In this document: in pieces, positions 53,513-63,470 of the stretch
How positions within the stretch are numbered: position 1 is the stretch's first letter
Layout of the letters: each line of letters opens with the position of its first letter
Assembly (NCBI RefSeq): GCF_006440775.1
Contig: NZ_VFTZ01000010.1
Location: forward strand, 166,430-230,429
Reading direction: 5' to 3'
Length of the DNA: 64,000 bases
Origin: Mesorhizobium sp. B2-7-2
Lineage (GTDB): Bacteria > Pseudomonadota > Alphaproteobacteria > Rhizobiales > Rhizobiaceae
Translations under genes and position numbers: made by a program
The notes under the pieces: model-generated
What the model saw: only the letters and a program-made list of their open reading frames with translations
What the model was told of the DNA's origin: nothing
Database searches by the model: none

Positions 53513-53580
53513 TCTCGTCGCGAGGGCGACGAGGGAAGAAGCTGCTTGTTGGGCAAAGCAAGCGTCGCGCCATGGGATGC

Positions 53581-53630
53581 CGCCGCCGGCTCCGGAACCT
53601 TCAGGGTTCCGAACCCGGCGGCGATCTTTT
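53581..53630 (+). terminator. Terminator-like hairpin after the glycosyltransferase
   Basis: Long stem: CGCCGCCGG (53581-53589) with CCGGCGGCG (53615-53623), inner GGAACC/GGGTTCC, followed by ATCTTTTGTTG. Lies between converging transcripts. Confidence 0.75.
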
Positions 53631-53664
53631 GTTGATCGGCAGGTTGGCCGCTGACCCGATCGGC

Positions 53665-54891
53665 TCAGGCCTTCGCTTGCTTCATGTTGGGCAGGAAGAC
53701 AGTCAGCAGGCCAAGCAAGGGCAGGTACGAGCAGATCTGGTAGACGAAGTCGATGCCCTTCATGTCGGCGACGACGCCGAGCACAGCGGCGGCGATGCCG
53801 CCCATGCCGAAGGCGAAGCCGAAGAAGATGCCGGCGATCATGCCGACGCGGCCCGGGACCAGCTCCTGCGCGAAGACGACGATGTTGGAGAAGGCCGACG
53901 ACAGGATCAGGCCGATCAGCACGGTGAGCACCATCGTCCATTCCAGATTGGCGTAGGGCAGCGCCAGCGTGAAGGGCAGCACGCCGACGATCGAGAACCA
54001 GATCATCGCCTTCTGGCCGTAGCGGTCGCCGAAGGGGCCACCGAGCAGGATGCCCAGCGCCGAGGCGCCGAGGAAGAGGAACAGCATCACCTGGCTCATC
54101 TGCACCGAAACGCCGAATTTATGCATGGCGTAGAAGGTGTAGTAGCTGGAGAGCGAGGCGATATAGGCGTTCTTGGTCAGCACCAGCAACGTCAGCACGG
54201 CCAGCGCCCACATGACCTTCTTGCGCGCGAAGGGCGAGACATGGGCAGCCTGCTTGCGGGTGGCCAGCGAGGCGCGCAGCCGGCTGTACCAGCCGCCGAC
54301 CCGCCACAAAACGACGATGCCGATCAGCGAGCCGACGGCGAACCAGGAAATGCTGGTCTGGCCGAACGGCACGACGATGAAGGCGGCGAGCAACGGGCCC
54401 ATTGCCTGGCCGAAATTGCCGCCCACCTGGAACAGCGATTGCGCCAGGCCGAACCGGCCGCCCGAGGCGAAACGGGCGATACGCGAGGATTCCGGATGGA
54501 AGATCGCCGAGCCGATGCCGATCAGAGAGGCGCCGATCAGCAGCAGCCAGTAATGGCCGGCATGGGCGAGGACAACCAGGCCGACCAGCGACGAGGCCAT
54601 GCCCCAAGGCAAGGAGTAGGGCATCGGCTTCTTGTCGGTGATCATGCCGATCACCGGCTGCAGCAGCGAGGCCGTCACCTGGAAGGTGAAGGTCAAAAGG
54701 CCGATCTGCCAGAAATCGAGACCGTAATTGTCCTTGAGCAGCGGATAGATCGCCGAAAGCAGCGACTGCATGATGTCGTTGACGCAGTGGCAGAAGCTCA
54801 CCGCAAGAATGACGGTGAAGGCCGTCGCTTGCGCCGAGATGTTGCTTGCCGGCGCCGGTGCGGCGACGGAGGTGGCGGTCGTATCAGTCAA
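53665..54891 (-). CDS. fsr: MFS transporter, fosmidomycin resistance (Fsr) family
   Basis: 408 residues, twelve helices. Highly like E. coli Fsr in segments such as CHCVNDIMQSLLSAIYPLL, FQVTASLLQPVIGMITDKKPMP, IFHPESSRIARFASGGR, GLAQSLFQVGGNFGQ and VPGRVGMIAGIFFGFAFGMGG. Drug:H+ antiporter family; substrate in this organism unknown. I use TTG 54891 (preceded by GGAG) since the longer frame has unrelated N-terminal sequence passing through a repeat. Divergent from an AraC-type regulator. Confidence 0.93.
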   Translation of the reverse strand: MTDTTATSVAAPAPASNISAQATAFTVILAVSFCHCVNDIMQSLLSAIYPLLKDNYGLDFWQIGLLTFTFQVTASLLQPVIGMITDKKPMPYSLPWGMASSLVGLVVLAHAGHYWLLLIGASLIGIGSAIFHPESSRIARFASGGRFGLAQSLFQVGGNFGQAMGPLLAAFIVVPFGQTSISWFAVGSLIGIVVLWRVGGWYSRLRASLATRKQAAHVSPFARKKVMWALAVLTLLVLTKNAYIASLSSYYTFYAMHKFGVSVQMSQVMLFLFLGASALGILLGGPFGDRYGQKAMIWFSIVGVLPFTLALPYANLEWTMVLTVLIGLILSSAFSNIVVFAQELVPGRVGMIAGIFFGFAFGMGGIAAAVLGVVADMKGIDFVYQICSYLPLLGLLTVFLPNMKQAKA

Positions 54892-54913
54892 GGCAATGCT
54901 CCGTAGTCTTGTT

Positions 54914-54964
54914 GGAGCATGATCTTGTCCGAAAACCGGTTCCCACTTTTCGGGATCATGCTCT
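54914..54964. repeat. REP-type palindrome, single copy
   Basis: GAGCATGATC (54915-54924) and GATCATGCTC (54954-54963) with inner CCGAAAACCGG and TTTTCGG. Related to the second palindrome of the RIME-like elements. Situated in the divergent fsr/AraC promoter gap. Confidence 0.75.
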
Positions 54965-55054
54965 AGGCGGCGAACCGCAGCCGGCCTTATAGGCCCGTTG
55001 CCAAGCGACTTCTTTCGTGGTTTGGTCCAATAGTTTCGCAAGTGGGCCACATCG

Positions 55055-55924
55055 ATGCCGCATGGCAAGGAGATATTCAAGGGCGACGCCGCCGAGCTCG
55101 GCCGGCTGCATGAAAGCCGCTGGCAATGGCTGGAACAGGCCGTCGGGCCGGCGGTCGCGCTGCCGACCGAATATCCGGACGGCTATCACGTGCCGCAGCA
55201 CCGCCACAGCCGCAGCCAACTGCTGCACGCGCTGGTCGGCGTGGTCCTGGTGACGACCAGGCGCGGGCGCTGGATGGTGCCGCCCGACCATGCGATGTGG
55301 ATACCGGCCGGCATCGAGCATTCCGTCGAGATGTTGGGCGACGTCTCGATGCGCTCGGTCTATGTGATGCCGGGCGCCATTGCCGGCCTGCCGGACAGCT
55401 TGCGCGTCGTCGGCATCACCGAGCTGATGCACAGCCTGATCGTCGAATCGGAGAAGCTGCCGCAGGGCGGCGAGCTCGAAGGGCGGGCGGCGCTCGTCAT
55501 GGGACTGCTGCTGCACGAGATCCCGAACCTGCCGGAACGGCCGCTCGGCTTGCCTTTCCCGTCCGATCCGAAGCTCGCGGCGCTTTGCCGGCGCTTCGTG
55601 GCGGCCCCTTCGCCGCATGCGACGATCGACGAATGGTCGGATGCCGCGGGCATGAGCCGGCGCTCGTTCACCCGCGCCTTCCATCGCCAGACCGGGCTGT
55701 CGCTGTCGACCTGGCGCCAGCAGGCCTGCCTTTTCGCGGCGTTGCCAAGGCTCGCCGACGGCGAGCCGATCACCAGGGTGGCGCTCGATCTCGGCTATGA
55801 CAGCGTGCCGGCCTTCATCACCATGTTCAAGCGCATGCTCGGCGCGTCGCCGCGCGGCTATATGCGCGGGGCGCGCGATGCCGGTGAAAACCCGCGCCGC
55901 ACGGGCGGTCCGATCGCCGCGTGA
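55055..55924 (+). CDS. AraC-family regulator with N-terminal cupin
   Basis: 289 residues. N-terminal AraC-type cupin (YHVPQHRHSRSQLLHALVGVVLV ... WMVPPDHAMWIPAGIEHSVEM) and C-terminal double HTH (ATIDEWSDAAGMSRRSFTRAFHRQTGLSLSTWRQQ, ITRVALDLGYDSVPAFITMFKRMLGASPRGY). Same layout as the NimR group, which controls a divergent MFS exporter gene; here fsr is the divergent neighbour. Confidence 0.92.
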   Translation: MPHGKEIFKGDAAELGRLHESRWQWLEQAVGPAVALPTEYPDGYHVPQHRHSRSQLLHALVGVVLVTTRRGRWMVPPDHAMWIPAGIEHSVEMLGDVSMRSVYVMPGAIAGLPDSLRVVGITELMHSLIVESEKLPQGGELEGRAALVMGLLLHEIPNLPERPLGLPFPSDPKLAALCRRFVAAPSPHATIDEWSDAAGMSRRSFTRAFHRQTGLSLSTWRQQACLFAALPRLADGEPITRVALDLGYDSVPAFITMFKRMLGASPRGYMRGARDAGENPRRTGGPIAA

Positions 55925-56048
55925 AACAGCGTCGTCAGCATTGAGTTGATGCGTCGGTTCTCAGTCTGGTGCCGTTTGCCGAATACTGGTTGCAAATTGC
56001 AATTGGTTATGTTTCCCTTTGTAAGGAGACAAAATCGGAGGAACGCTG

Positions 56049-56618
56049 GTGGCGACGATCGTCTATGCCATGCTGACGTCGCTGGACGGCTACATAGCCG
56101 GGCCGAGCGGAGACACCGACCTGCCGGTTCCCGAGGAAGACTTGCATCGGCATTTCAACGACGAGATGAGGCGGACGTCGATCGCGCTGTGCGGGCGCAG
56201 GATGTATGAAACCATGCGTTTCTGGGACAGCCCGGAACGCGATATCGCGGCTGAGGACGTCGAGCGGGATTTTGCCCGCGCGTGGCGGGAGACGCCGAAG
56301 GTCGTGTTTTCGACCACGCTTCAGGAGGTCGGGCCGAATGCCCGCCTGGTGAAGGCCGATGCGGAGGCGGTGGCAAGGACCCTCAAGGCGGATACAGATG
56401 GCGAGATCTCGGTCTCCGGCGCCGACCTTGCCGGGCACCTTGCGCGTGCTGGCCTGATCGACGAATACCGGCTTTACATGCATCCGGTCGTGCTAGGCGG
56501 CGGCAAGCCCTATTTCCGGTCCGGCCTGTCGCTGGCGTTGAGGCCGCTCGGTACGGAGCGCCTCGCGCAAGGGGTCACGCTGCTGCGCTATGCGCCCGCG
56601 GCGATTGGCCACAACTAG
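56049..56618 (+). CDS. Dihydrofolate-reductase-like (RibD C-terminal) protein
   Basis: 189 residues. RibD-C/DHFR fold: VYAMLTSLDGYIAGPSGDTDLP, ALCGRRMYETM, and VSGADLAGHLARAGLIDEYRLYMHPVVLGGGKPYF. GTG start after CGGAGGAAC. Typical small reductase of unknown substrate. Confidence 0.92.
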   Translation: MATIVYAMLTSLDGYIAGPSGDTDLPVPEEDLHRHFNDEMRRTSIALCGRRMYETMRFWDSPERDIAAEDVERDFARAWRETPKVVFSTTLQEVGPNARLVKADAEAVARTLKADTDGEISVSGADLAGHLARAGLIDEYRLYMHPVVLGGGKPYFRSGLSLALRPLGTERLAQGVTLLRYAPAAIGHN

Positions 56619-56744
56619 TCGAAACAGGCTCGACGGTTCTGCATTGGGTACCTCAAAAACAGAAACAATTTTTCGCTGAGGTGCCGCGACGGCTATCGGT
56701 GCAAGGTATCCTCAATTGATATTCAGCCAATCATGAGGAACGCG

Positions 56745-57551
56745 ATGCGTGCTACAAAGCCGGTCGAAATATGTGAGGAAATCCTTCGCGCAGGATTGAA
56801 ATATAATACAGAGCGCCAAATTTTGCCCAGTGAAAATGCGGTTGCGGGGCGTCTTCTTTCGCGGCGGGAGGAACTGATCGATGCCTACGATGAGTTATAT
56901 GATAAACTGCACAATCGATCTCATGCACTAGATTCGTTCTTTGGCGCGCTTTTGAGTGCGGCTGCTTTTTGGAGCCCAGAAAAACTAGTTGCAACACGGA
57001 AAAAGAAGGGGCGACTTGAGGCAATAAACCGAGAAATTGCAATCAAGGCCACAGATTTGGCCAACCTCCTTGATGAGAGAAGCACGCTTCACAATCACTC
57101 TCAATTTTATACCGATACGCATTACGATGTGTGTGGCGTGATAGAGGCTGCGGCAAGGGAAAATCACCTCTTTCAATCTTGGGTGCGCGCAGAGTTTGCT
57201 AATTTAAGCGGCCGATTCGACCTGAAATACTGGCCAACTCTTGGGGATTTTGCACGAGAGCTGGCAGTTGATGCGGAGAATGCGAGCGCCCTAGCTACCG
57301 ATCCCCTGACAGAAGCCGGAACTAAAGCCTCTCGCCCTTCGCTCTCTGATTTCTTCAAAGCATTTTTCGCCGCGATCCAAGAGAATAGTCGTCAGAACCA
57401 CGGCGCGATACCGAACAACCTAAAGCTAACCGATGGCACCTACGCTTCGCTGGCGAATTGCGCTTTGGGCCTTTCTCCAGAGAAGCTTGTTGATTCGACA
57501 TACGTCAAGCGGCTGCGTCAACGTCAACGAGACACAGATGGAAAGAGCTAG
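56745..57551 (+). CDS. Hypothetical protein in AT-rich DNA
   Basis: 268 residues, no signal peptide or membrane helix. Starts MRATKPVEICEEILRAGLKY (ATG 56745 after GAGGAA; 56733 also possible). Predicted largely helical; charged helical central region with RREELIDAYDELYDKLHNRSH and TRKKKGRLEAINREIAIKAT. AT-richer codons than all neighbours. No family recognised. Ends 74 bases before the prs stop on the other strand. A horizontally acquired gene, perhaps part of a lost defence or phage locus (speculation). Confidence 0.7.
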   Translation: MRATKPVEICEEILRAGLKYNTERQILPSENAVAGRLLSRREELIDAYDELYDKLHNRSHALDSFFGALLSAAAFWSPEKLVATRKKKGRLEAINREIAIKATDLANLLDERSTLHNHSQFYTDTHYDVCGVIEAAARENHLFQSWVRAEFANLSGRFDLKYWPTLGDFARELAVDAENASALATDPLTEAGTKASRPSLSDFFKAFFAAIQENSRQNHGAIPNNLKLTDGTYASLANCALGLSPEKLVDSTYVKRLRQRQRDTDGKS

Positions 57552-57625
57552 CTGGTTGGCGAGCCTGCTGATCGCCTTGATAAGCGCAGGAGCCTTCGGT
57601 CGACGTCCGCTCGGGCCGCCTTCGC

Positions 57626-58561
57626 CTAATCGAAAAGGCTCGATACCGATTCCTCGGTCGCGGTGCGCGAGATCGCTTCGCCCAACAGGTCGGCGATCGA
57701 AATGACACGGATGTTCGGGGCGTCGAGCACGCCCTGCGTCGGCTGAATGGAATCGGTGATCACCAGTTCCTGCAGCTTCGAGCCGGCGATACGGGCAACG
57801 GCGCCGCCGGAGAGCACGCCATGGGTGATGTAGGCGGTGACGGAGGTCGCGCCATTGGCCAGCAGCGCGTCGGCCGCGTTGCAAAGCGTGCCGCCGGAAT
57901 CGACGATGTCGTCGATCAGGAGGCAGTCCTTGCCGGCGACGGCGCCGATGATGTTCATGACTTCCGATTCGCCGGGACGCTCGCGGCGCTTGTCGACGAT
58001 GGCGAGTTGCGCGTCGAAGCGCTTGGCCAGCGCGCGCGCCCGCACCACGCCGCCAATGTCGGGCGACACGACGACGACATTGCCGAGCTGCTTGTACTTG
58101 GCCTTCACATCGCGGGCCATCACCGGCACCGAGAACAGATTGTCGGTCGGGATGTCGAAGAAACCCTGGATCTGGCCGGCATGGAGATCAAGCGTCAGCA
58201 CGCGGTCGGCGCCGGCGCGGGTGATCATGTTGGCGACCAGCTTGGCCGAGATCGGCGTGCGGCCCGAGGCGCGGCGGTCCTGCCTTGCATAGCCGAAATA
58301 GGGGATGACCGCCGTGATGCGCCGCGCCGAGGAGCGCATGAAGGCATCCATCATGATGAGCAGTTCCATCAGATGGTCGTTGGTCGGATAAGAGGTCGAC
58401 TGCAGGATGAAAACATCCTCGCCGCGCACGTTTTCCTGGATCTCGACGAAGATCTCCTGGTCAGCGAAGCGCCTGACGCTGGCCTTGCCCAGCGGGACGT
58501 TGAGATAGCGAGCGACCGCCTCGGCCAGCACCCGATTGGAATTGCCCGCGAAAAGCTTCAT
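57626..58561 (-). CDS. prs: Ribose-phosphate pyrophosphokinase
   Basis: 311 residues. Makes PRPP from ribose-5-phosphate and [61 protein letters not shown], and PRPP loop [20 protein letters not shown]. First gene after the accessory segment on the prs/rplY side. Downstream neighbours in many Hyphomicrobiales are rplY, pth and ychF. Confidence 0.97.
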   Translation of the reverse strand: MKLFAGNSNRVLAEAVARYLNVPLGKASVRRFADQEIFVEIQENVRGEDVFILQSTSYPTNDHLMELLIMMDAFMRSSARRITAVIPYFGYARQDRRASGRTPISAKLVANMITRAGADRVLTLDLHAGQIQGFFDIPTDNLFSVPVMARDVKAKYKQLGNVVVVSPDIGGVVRARALAKRFDAQLAIVDKRRERPGESEVMNIIGAVAGKDCLLIDDIVDSGGTLCNAADALLANGATSVTAYITHGVLSGGAVARIAGSKLQELVITDSIQPTQGVLDAPNIRVISIADLLGEAISRTATEESVSSLFD

Positions 58562-58704
58562 GCACCGTTCCTGGTGAAGGATGGAGAGGCCGGAGAGACT
58601 CTCATGCGCCTTTTAAGCGGGCTTTTAGCGGGCCGGGCCGGTATTGCAAGCCTCGTCGTCGGGAATCCTTCCGGTGGCCGCAACAAACACGGAAAACATC
58701 GCAA

Positions 58705-58734
58705 GCCGGCAACAGTTTGGCCGGCAACAGTTCG
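58705..58734. repeat. Two 15-base direct repeats
   Basis: GCCGGCAACAGTTTG followed directly by GCCGGCAACAGTTCG, in the 189-base gap between the lipoprotein gene and prs. One mismatch. No gene in the gap. Confidence 0.7.
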
Positions 58735-58750
58735 GCCCGCGCCGGTCCGG

Positions 58751-59377
58751 TCAACCGGCGCCGCCGCTGCCGAGCCAGGCGGCGAACTGGTCGATCGTCT
58801 GGTCGGCAATGGCCTGCATGGTCGCGGGCGCTACCGCGGGCCAGCCTTCGCCGCTGCCGGCCGCGGGCGCCTTCTGCTGGCCATTGATGCGGTGCAGGCG
58901 ATTGCCGGAGGGGTCGTAGATGTCCCAGACATAGATGACGGTCGTGTCCTTGCCCTCGGACATCGTCGAAAAATAGCCCTTCAGCACATGCGTGGCCGTC
59001 TGGTCGGTGCTGCCGACAAGCGTCAGACCGCGTTGCCGGGCACGGGCCTGCAGTTCCGCCGTCAAGGGCGCCGCAGCCTCCACGGACGCGCCGACGATCG
59101 GCGCCACCTGCAGCCGCGTCTTGGCGACAGCCGCGGTCTGGGCCGGTGTCCTGGATGTCGCGGGCGACGCTGTGGCGGAAGGCGCGGGCGAAGGAGCGGG
59201 CGCGGTCGTGGTCGGCGTTGTGGCCGTCGTCGATGTGCCCTGCGAAGAGGTCGAAGACTGGGCCGAGCCCGCCGGCGGGGTGATCGCCGAAGGCTCCAGG
59301 ACGTCCTTGGCATTGGTGCAGGCGCCAAGCGCCAGCGCCGCAAGCAATGACACGGTCGTCACCTGCGATCGTCTCAT
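58751..59377 (-). CDS. Predicted lipoprotein of unknown function
   Basis: 208 residues. Lipobox LLAALALGAC gives lipidation at Cys20; next 60 residues are Thr/Ser/Pro-rich low complexity; then a folded part (VAKTRLQVAPIVGASVEAAAPLTAELQARARQRGL ... THVLKGYFSTMSEGKDTTVIYVWDIYDPSGNRLHRI). Envelope-attached. Downstream neighbour is prs. Confidence 0.78.
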   Translation of the reverse strand: MRRSQVTTVSLLAALALGACTNAKDVLEPSAITPPAGSAQSSTSSQGTSTTATTPTTTAPAPSPAPSATASPATSRTPAQTAAVAKTRLQVAPIVGASVEAAAPLTAELQARARQRGLTLVGSTDQTATHVLKGYFSTMSEGKDTTVIYVWDIYDPSGNRLHRINGQQKAPAAGSGEGWPAVAPATMQAIADQTIDQFAAWLGSGGAG

Positions 59378-59433
59378 TTGCCTGAAAACTCCCCTGCTGG
59401 CGAACGCCCCCGCGTGAACGAACGATTATGGAT

Positions 59434-60585
59434 TCACTGCACGATCAAGTCGAGATCATGGCGCGACAGCGGCTTCGGCGCCGATTCCGTGGTGAGGTAG
59501 GTGCGGCCAAGCGTCATCGCGGTCTCGGTCTCGGAGTCCATGATGATCATATGCGCGAACAGCGTCATGTTGGGCGCGATCGGTTCCATGTTGCCCTGGT
59601 AGAACATCGGCATGTCCATCCAGGACGGCGTGAAGCGCGCGCCGACCGAATAGCCGCAGGCGTTCAGCCGGTGCTTGGTCAGATTGTGCGCTTCGAGCGT
59701 GCGGGCATGCGCGTCGAAGACGTCGCCGAAAGTGTTGCCCGGCGTCATTGCCTTTTCGACCGCGAGCAGGGCGGCGCGGGATGCGTCGAACAATTCCTGA
59801 TGACGTTTCGACGCCTTGCCGGTCAAAACGGTGCGCATCATGGGGGCATGATAGTGGTGGAAGACGCCGGCCCATTCGAGCGTCAGCTGGTCGTTCTTGG
59901 TGAGCTTGCGGCGGCCGGCCTTATAGCGGCAAAGCAAGGCATCGGCCCCGGAGCCAATGATATACTCATTGGCGGGATAGTCGCCGCCGCCGGCAAAGAC
60001 CGCGCCCTGCATGGCGGCAAGGATCAGCCCTTCGTCGCCGCCTTGCTTGATCAGGGGCAGGGCGGCATCCAGCGCGTCGTCGGAAAGATTGGCGGCCTTT
60101 TCCGCCTTGGCGATCTCGGCCGGGCTCTTGAACAGGCGTAGCCGGCCGACGATGCCGGAAGCATCGGCGATCTGGCCGAAGGTCTGCAACTGCTCGTCCA
60201 GGCGGCGACCATTGTAGGCGGTCAAGCCATGGGTGTCGTATTCGACGCCGATGCGGGCGCCGAGCAGATCGAGGTCGTTAAGCAGGTTGCGCAGGTCGAT
60301 CGCCGGATTGGCCCCCTGACGATCGGTCCACAGCACGATGTTGTCGATGGTCGAGGTGTGGCGCGCCTGCCTCAGATCGGCCGAACGGGTGAGCAGCACC
60401 ATCGAGCCGTCGGCCTTCACCACCAGGCACTGGAAGAAGCAGAAGCCGAACGTGTCGTAGCCGGTCAGCCAATACATGCTCTCCTGCGCGAACAGGAGCA
60501 CGGCGTCGAGCTTCTTCTCGGCCATCTCGATCAGCAGCCGGTCGCGCCGCGCGTCGAATTCCGAACGTTCGAAATGCAGCGCCAT
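59434..60585 (-). CDS. M24-family metallopeptidase, Xaa-Pro peptidase-like
   Basis: 383 residues. N-terminal creatinase-like domain (MALHFERSEFDARRDRLLIEMAEKKLDAVLLF ... MYWLTGYDTFGFCFFQ) and pita-bread C-terminal domain. Metal ligand positions of aminopeptidase P are partly changed (GVFHHYHAPMMRTV), so activity should not be assumed. The ATG overlaps the pgeF stop (TAATG). Widely conserved beside pgeF and lgt in Hyphomicrobiales. Confidence 0.87.
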   Translation of the reverse strand: MALHFERSEFDARRDRLLIEMAEKKLDAVLLFAQESMYWLTGYDTFGFCFFQCLVVKADGSMVLLTRSADLRQARHTSTIDNIVLWTDRQGANPAIDLRNLLNDLDLLGARIGVEYDTHGLTAYNGRRLDEQLQTFGQIADASGIVGRLRLFKSPAEIAKAEKAANLSDDALDAALPLIKQGGDEGLILAAMQGAVFAGGGDYPANEYIIGSGADALLCRYKAGRRKLTKNDQLTLEWAGVFHHYHAPMMRTVLTGKASKRHQELFDASRAALLAVEKAMTPGNTFGDVFDAHARTLEAHNLTKHRLNACGYSVGARFTPSWMDMPMFYQGNMEPIAPNMTLFAHMIIMDSETETAMTLGRTYLTTESAPKPLSRHDLDLIVQ

Positions 60586-61373
60586 TATTCTTTCTCCAGA
60601 ACGATTGCCGAAACCTGGCGCCCGTAATCTGCTTCCTTGCGGTGTGTGGTACGCCGGTAGGAATAGAACAGGTCTTCTTCCGCATAGGTGCAGCGGCCAA
60701 GCCCCTCGGCGGTCACGCCGGCCTTGCGCAGCCGGTCGACCGTATATCGGTTGAGATCGAACATCGAGTGGCCGGCGGTCCTCGATGGCCTGAAATAGCG
60801 ATGATTGCCGGCGTCGGCCTCGACGAAGCGGGCGACGAATTCCGGCCCGACCTCGTAATTGTCGGGGCCGATGGAAGGACCGAGCACGGCGACGATGCGC
60901 TCGCGGCTGGCGCCGAGGCTCTCCATCGCGGCGACGGTATTTTCCAGCACGCCGGTGAAGGCACCCTTCCAGCCCGCATGGGCGGCACCGATGACGCGCG
61001 CCTCGGCGTCGGCGAACAGCACCGGCCCGCAATCGGCGGTCGAGGCGCCGATGGCGATGCCCGGACGGTCGGTGACGATGGCGTCGGCTTTCGGGCGAGG
61101 GCCGGCGAAGGGTTGCCTGGCGACGACGACATCCGACGAATGGATCTGGTGCGCCGTCAACAGATGATCCGCCGGCACGCCCATCCAGGCGGCAACGCGC
61201 CGCCGGTTCTCGGCGACCAGCGTTTGGTCGTCGCTGGAACCGGTACCAATGTTGAGCCCCCGATAGATGCCGTCGGAGACGCCGCCGATGCGCGTGAAAT
61301 AGCCGTGGCGCATGCCTTGCGCCTTTTCAAGCAGCGGCGAGCGCACTGGATCGGGTCTGGTCTGATTCAGCAT
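60585..61373 (-). CDS. pgeF: Peptidoglycan editing factor PgeF (multi-copper polyphenol oxidase fold)
   Basis: 262 residues. Family motifs HQIHSSDVV, STADCGPVLFAD, IGAAHAGWKGAFTGVLENTV, PSIGPDNYEVG with the Cys/His metal site (DCGP; HAGW). Removes mis-incorporated L-Ser from muropeptide precursors in E. coli (YfiH). Middle gene of the lgt operon. Confidence 0.93.
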   Translation of the reverse strand: MLNQTRPDPVRSPLLEKAQGMRHGYFTRIGGVSDGIYRGLNIGTGSSDDQTLVAENRRRVAAWMGVPADHLLTAHQIHSSDVVVARQPFAGPRPKADAIVTDRPGIAIGASTADCGPVLFADAEARVIGAAHAGWKGAFTGVLENTVAAMESLGASRERIVAVLGPSIGPDNYEVGPEFVARFVEADAGNHRYFRPSRTAGHSMFDLNRYTVDRLRKAGVTAEGLGRCTYAEEDLFYSYRRTTHRKEADYGRQVSAIVLEKE

Positions 61374-61461
61374 GGTTGGGTTTGTCGTCCGTGTGGGGCC
61401 GTCTCGTCAAGGCGAAGTTCGGACGACGACGGGACCATGCGGCATGACCCACCCGTCGACC

Positions 61462-62529
61462 TCAGCCTGTTCTCGCGGCCGGCAGGATCTTCATCACCTT
61501 GAACAGCTCGCCCATCGCGTCGCGGCCGGCCAGGCGTTCGACCGCGTCCGAAATGGCTTGACGTGTCTTGGCATCGGCATCGGCGCCGAGCGTGCCGGCA
61601 CGTTCGAGCAGCCCCATGCCGAGCAGGAATTCGCCCTGGGTCGACAATTGCACATCGAGACCGTGAGCGCGCGCCATATCGGCAAGTGGCGTGAAATCGA
61701 CATGGGCGGTGAGATCGGCTTCACCTGGATTGGCCAGCACGTCTTCGCGCCGATGCCGGCGCAGCGCCTGGAAGGTGTCGCCGATCCCGGGCCGGAGGTG
61801 GCCGTAGTCGATGAAGAGGCCGGCGCCGCCCCGACCGGCGATGCGTTCGGCGATCACCGCCATCAGCGCCGAACGGGCAGGCGCCACTTCGACGACGGCG
61901 CCTTGCGGCGCATCGGCCGCGGCGGCCGGCAGCAGTGCCGGATCGACAGACCCCGCGCCGGCGAAGAAGCGCAGTTCATCGGCGCCATCGAGGCCGACCA
62001 CGCGCTCGCGCCAGCTTTCGCCGACAAGGACGAACTGCCGGATCGGCACCGCGTCGAACAGCTCGTTGCCGACGATAAAGAGCGGCTGCCCCGGCAGCGT
62101 GCCGATGGTCTGGTGCCAGGCAAGCGGCGCGCTCTCGCCGGCAAGCGTCTGCTTCTGGATCTCAGCCAGCCGCGGGCTGGTCTCGATCATGGCAAAGGAG
62201 GCGCCGGCCACGAGCGCCGGGTCGAGCCGCGACCAGGTACGCAGCAAGTCCTTCATCAAGGTGCCGCGGCCGGGACCGATTTCGGCGAAGGTCGCAGGCA
62301 ACGGCCGGCCGGCACCTTGCCAGGCCTGGTAGAGCCAGACGGCGACGAGCTCGCCGAACATCTGGCTGATCTCGGGCGCGGTGATGAAGTCGCCGGCGGC
62401 GCCGAAGGGCTCGTGCGTCGTGTAATAGCCCTCGTCGGGATCGAACAGGCAGAGCGCCATATATTCGCTGACCGGGATCGGCCCCGCCGCGCCGATCAGG
62501 CCTATGATGCGCTCCTTCAGCCGGGTCAT
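61462..62529 (-). CDS. SAM-dependent methyltransferase, MidA/NDUFAF7 family
   Basis: 355 residues. DUF185-type motifs: [44 protein letters not shown] loop [41 protein letters not shown]. Mitochondrial orthologue NDUFAF7 dimethylates an arginine of complex I subunit NDUFS2; role in bacteria is presumed similar. ATG overlaps the lgt stop (ATGA). Confidence 0.93.
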   Translation of the reverse strand: MTRLKERIIGLIGAAGPIPVSEYMALCLFDPDEGYYTTHEPFGAAGDFITAPEISQMFGELVAVWLYQAWQGAGRPLPATFAEIGPGRGTLMKDLLRTWSRLDPALVAGASFAMIETSPRLAEIQKQTLAGESAPLAWHQTIGTLPGQPLFIVGNELFDAVPIRQFVLVGESWRERVVGLDGADELRFFAGAGSVDPALLPAAAADAPQGAVVEVAPARSALMAVIAERIAGRGGAGLFIDYGHLRPGIGDTFQALRRHRREDVLANPGEADLTAHVDFTPLADMARAHGLDVQLSTQGEFLLGMGLLERAGTLGADADAKTRQAISDAVERLAGRDAMGELFKVMKILPAARTG

Positions 62530-63380
62530 GCCGCCCGCGGCTCGGCCGCCGGCCTTGCGGTGACCATAGCCCAGATGCCGGCCAGCACCATCGGCGTGGA
62601 CAGGATCATGCCCATGGTCAGCCAGCCGGTGCCGAGCAGATAGCCGAGCTGCTGGTCGGGCTCGCGGAAGAACTCGACGAAGATGCGCGACAGGCCGTAG
62701 CCGCAGATGAAGGCGCCGCCGACGAAGCGCGGCGTCTTCAGCTTCAGGCGCGAATGGGTGAGGAAGCGCAGCACCAGGAACAGCACCAGGCCTTCGAGCA
62801 GCGCCTCGTAGAGCTGGCTGGGGTGGCGGGTGAACGGGCCGCCATTGGGGAATTCGATCGCCCAGGGCACGTCCGACGGCCGGCCCCAAAGCTCCGAATT
62901 GATGAAGTTGGCGACACGGACCAGGCCGAGCCCGACCGGTACGCCGGCCGACACCACATCGAACAATGTCCAGGTGGGAATGCGGCGCTTGAGCGAAAAC
63001 AGCGTCATGGCGAGGATGACGCCGAGCAGGCCGCCATGGAACGACATGCCGCCCTGCCAGACCGCTAAGATGTCGAGCGGATGCGCGATGTAGCGCGGCA
63101 GGTCGTAGAAGAGCACGTAGCCGGTGCGCCCGCCGAGCACGACGCCGATCGCCGCCCAGACGATGAAATCGTCGAGGTCCCCGGGCTTCATCGGCAGATT
63201 GCCGTCGGGCCACAGGCGCGGGTTGGTGACCAGGCGCTTGGCGTACCACCAGGCAAAGAGGATGCCGACGATATAGCCGACACCATACCAATGCACTGCC
63301 AGCGGCCCGATATGGACGATGACCGGATCGATGTTGGGGAAGGGCAGGGAGGCCAGCGGCAGCAGGAAATATTCGCTCAA
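62526..63380 (-). CDS. lgt: Prolipoprotein diacylglyceryl transferase
   Basis: 284 residues, seven helices. First step in lipoprotein maturation. Conserved [35 protein letters not shown] and [19 protein letters not shown]. Appears to start with TTG 63380 after GGGGA. First gene of the lgt-midA-pgeF-M24 peptidase operon. Confidence 0.95.
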   Translation of the reverse strand: MSEYFLLPLASLPFPNIDPVIVHIGPLAVHWYGVGYIVGILFAWWYAKRLVTNPRLWPDGNLPMKPGDLDDFIVWAAIGVVLGGRTGYVLFYDLPRYIAHPLDILAVWQGGMSFHGGLLGVILAMTLFSLKRRIPTWTLFDVVSAGVPVGLGLVRVANFINSELWGRPSDVPWAIEFPNGGPFTRHPSQLYEALLEGLVLFLVLRFLTHSRLKLKTPRFVGGAFICGYGLSRIFVEFFREPDQQLGYLLGTGWLTMGMILSTPMVLAGIWAMVTARPAAEPRAA

Positions 63381-63470
63381 AACGGGTCCCCGATGACGGT
63401 CACGATTGGGCGCGGACCATGCGGCAGGGTTTTGGCGCGGTCAAGGCAAGGTCAATTTCGCAGCCGACCG

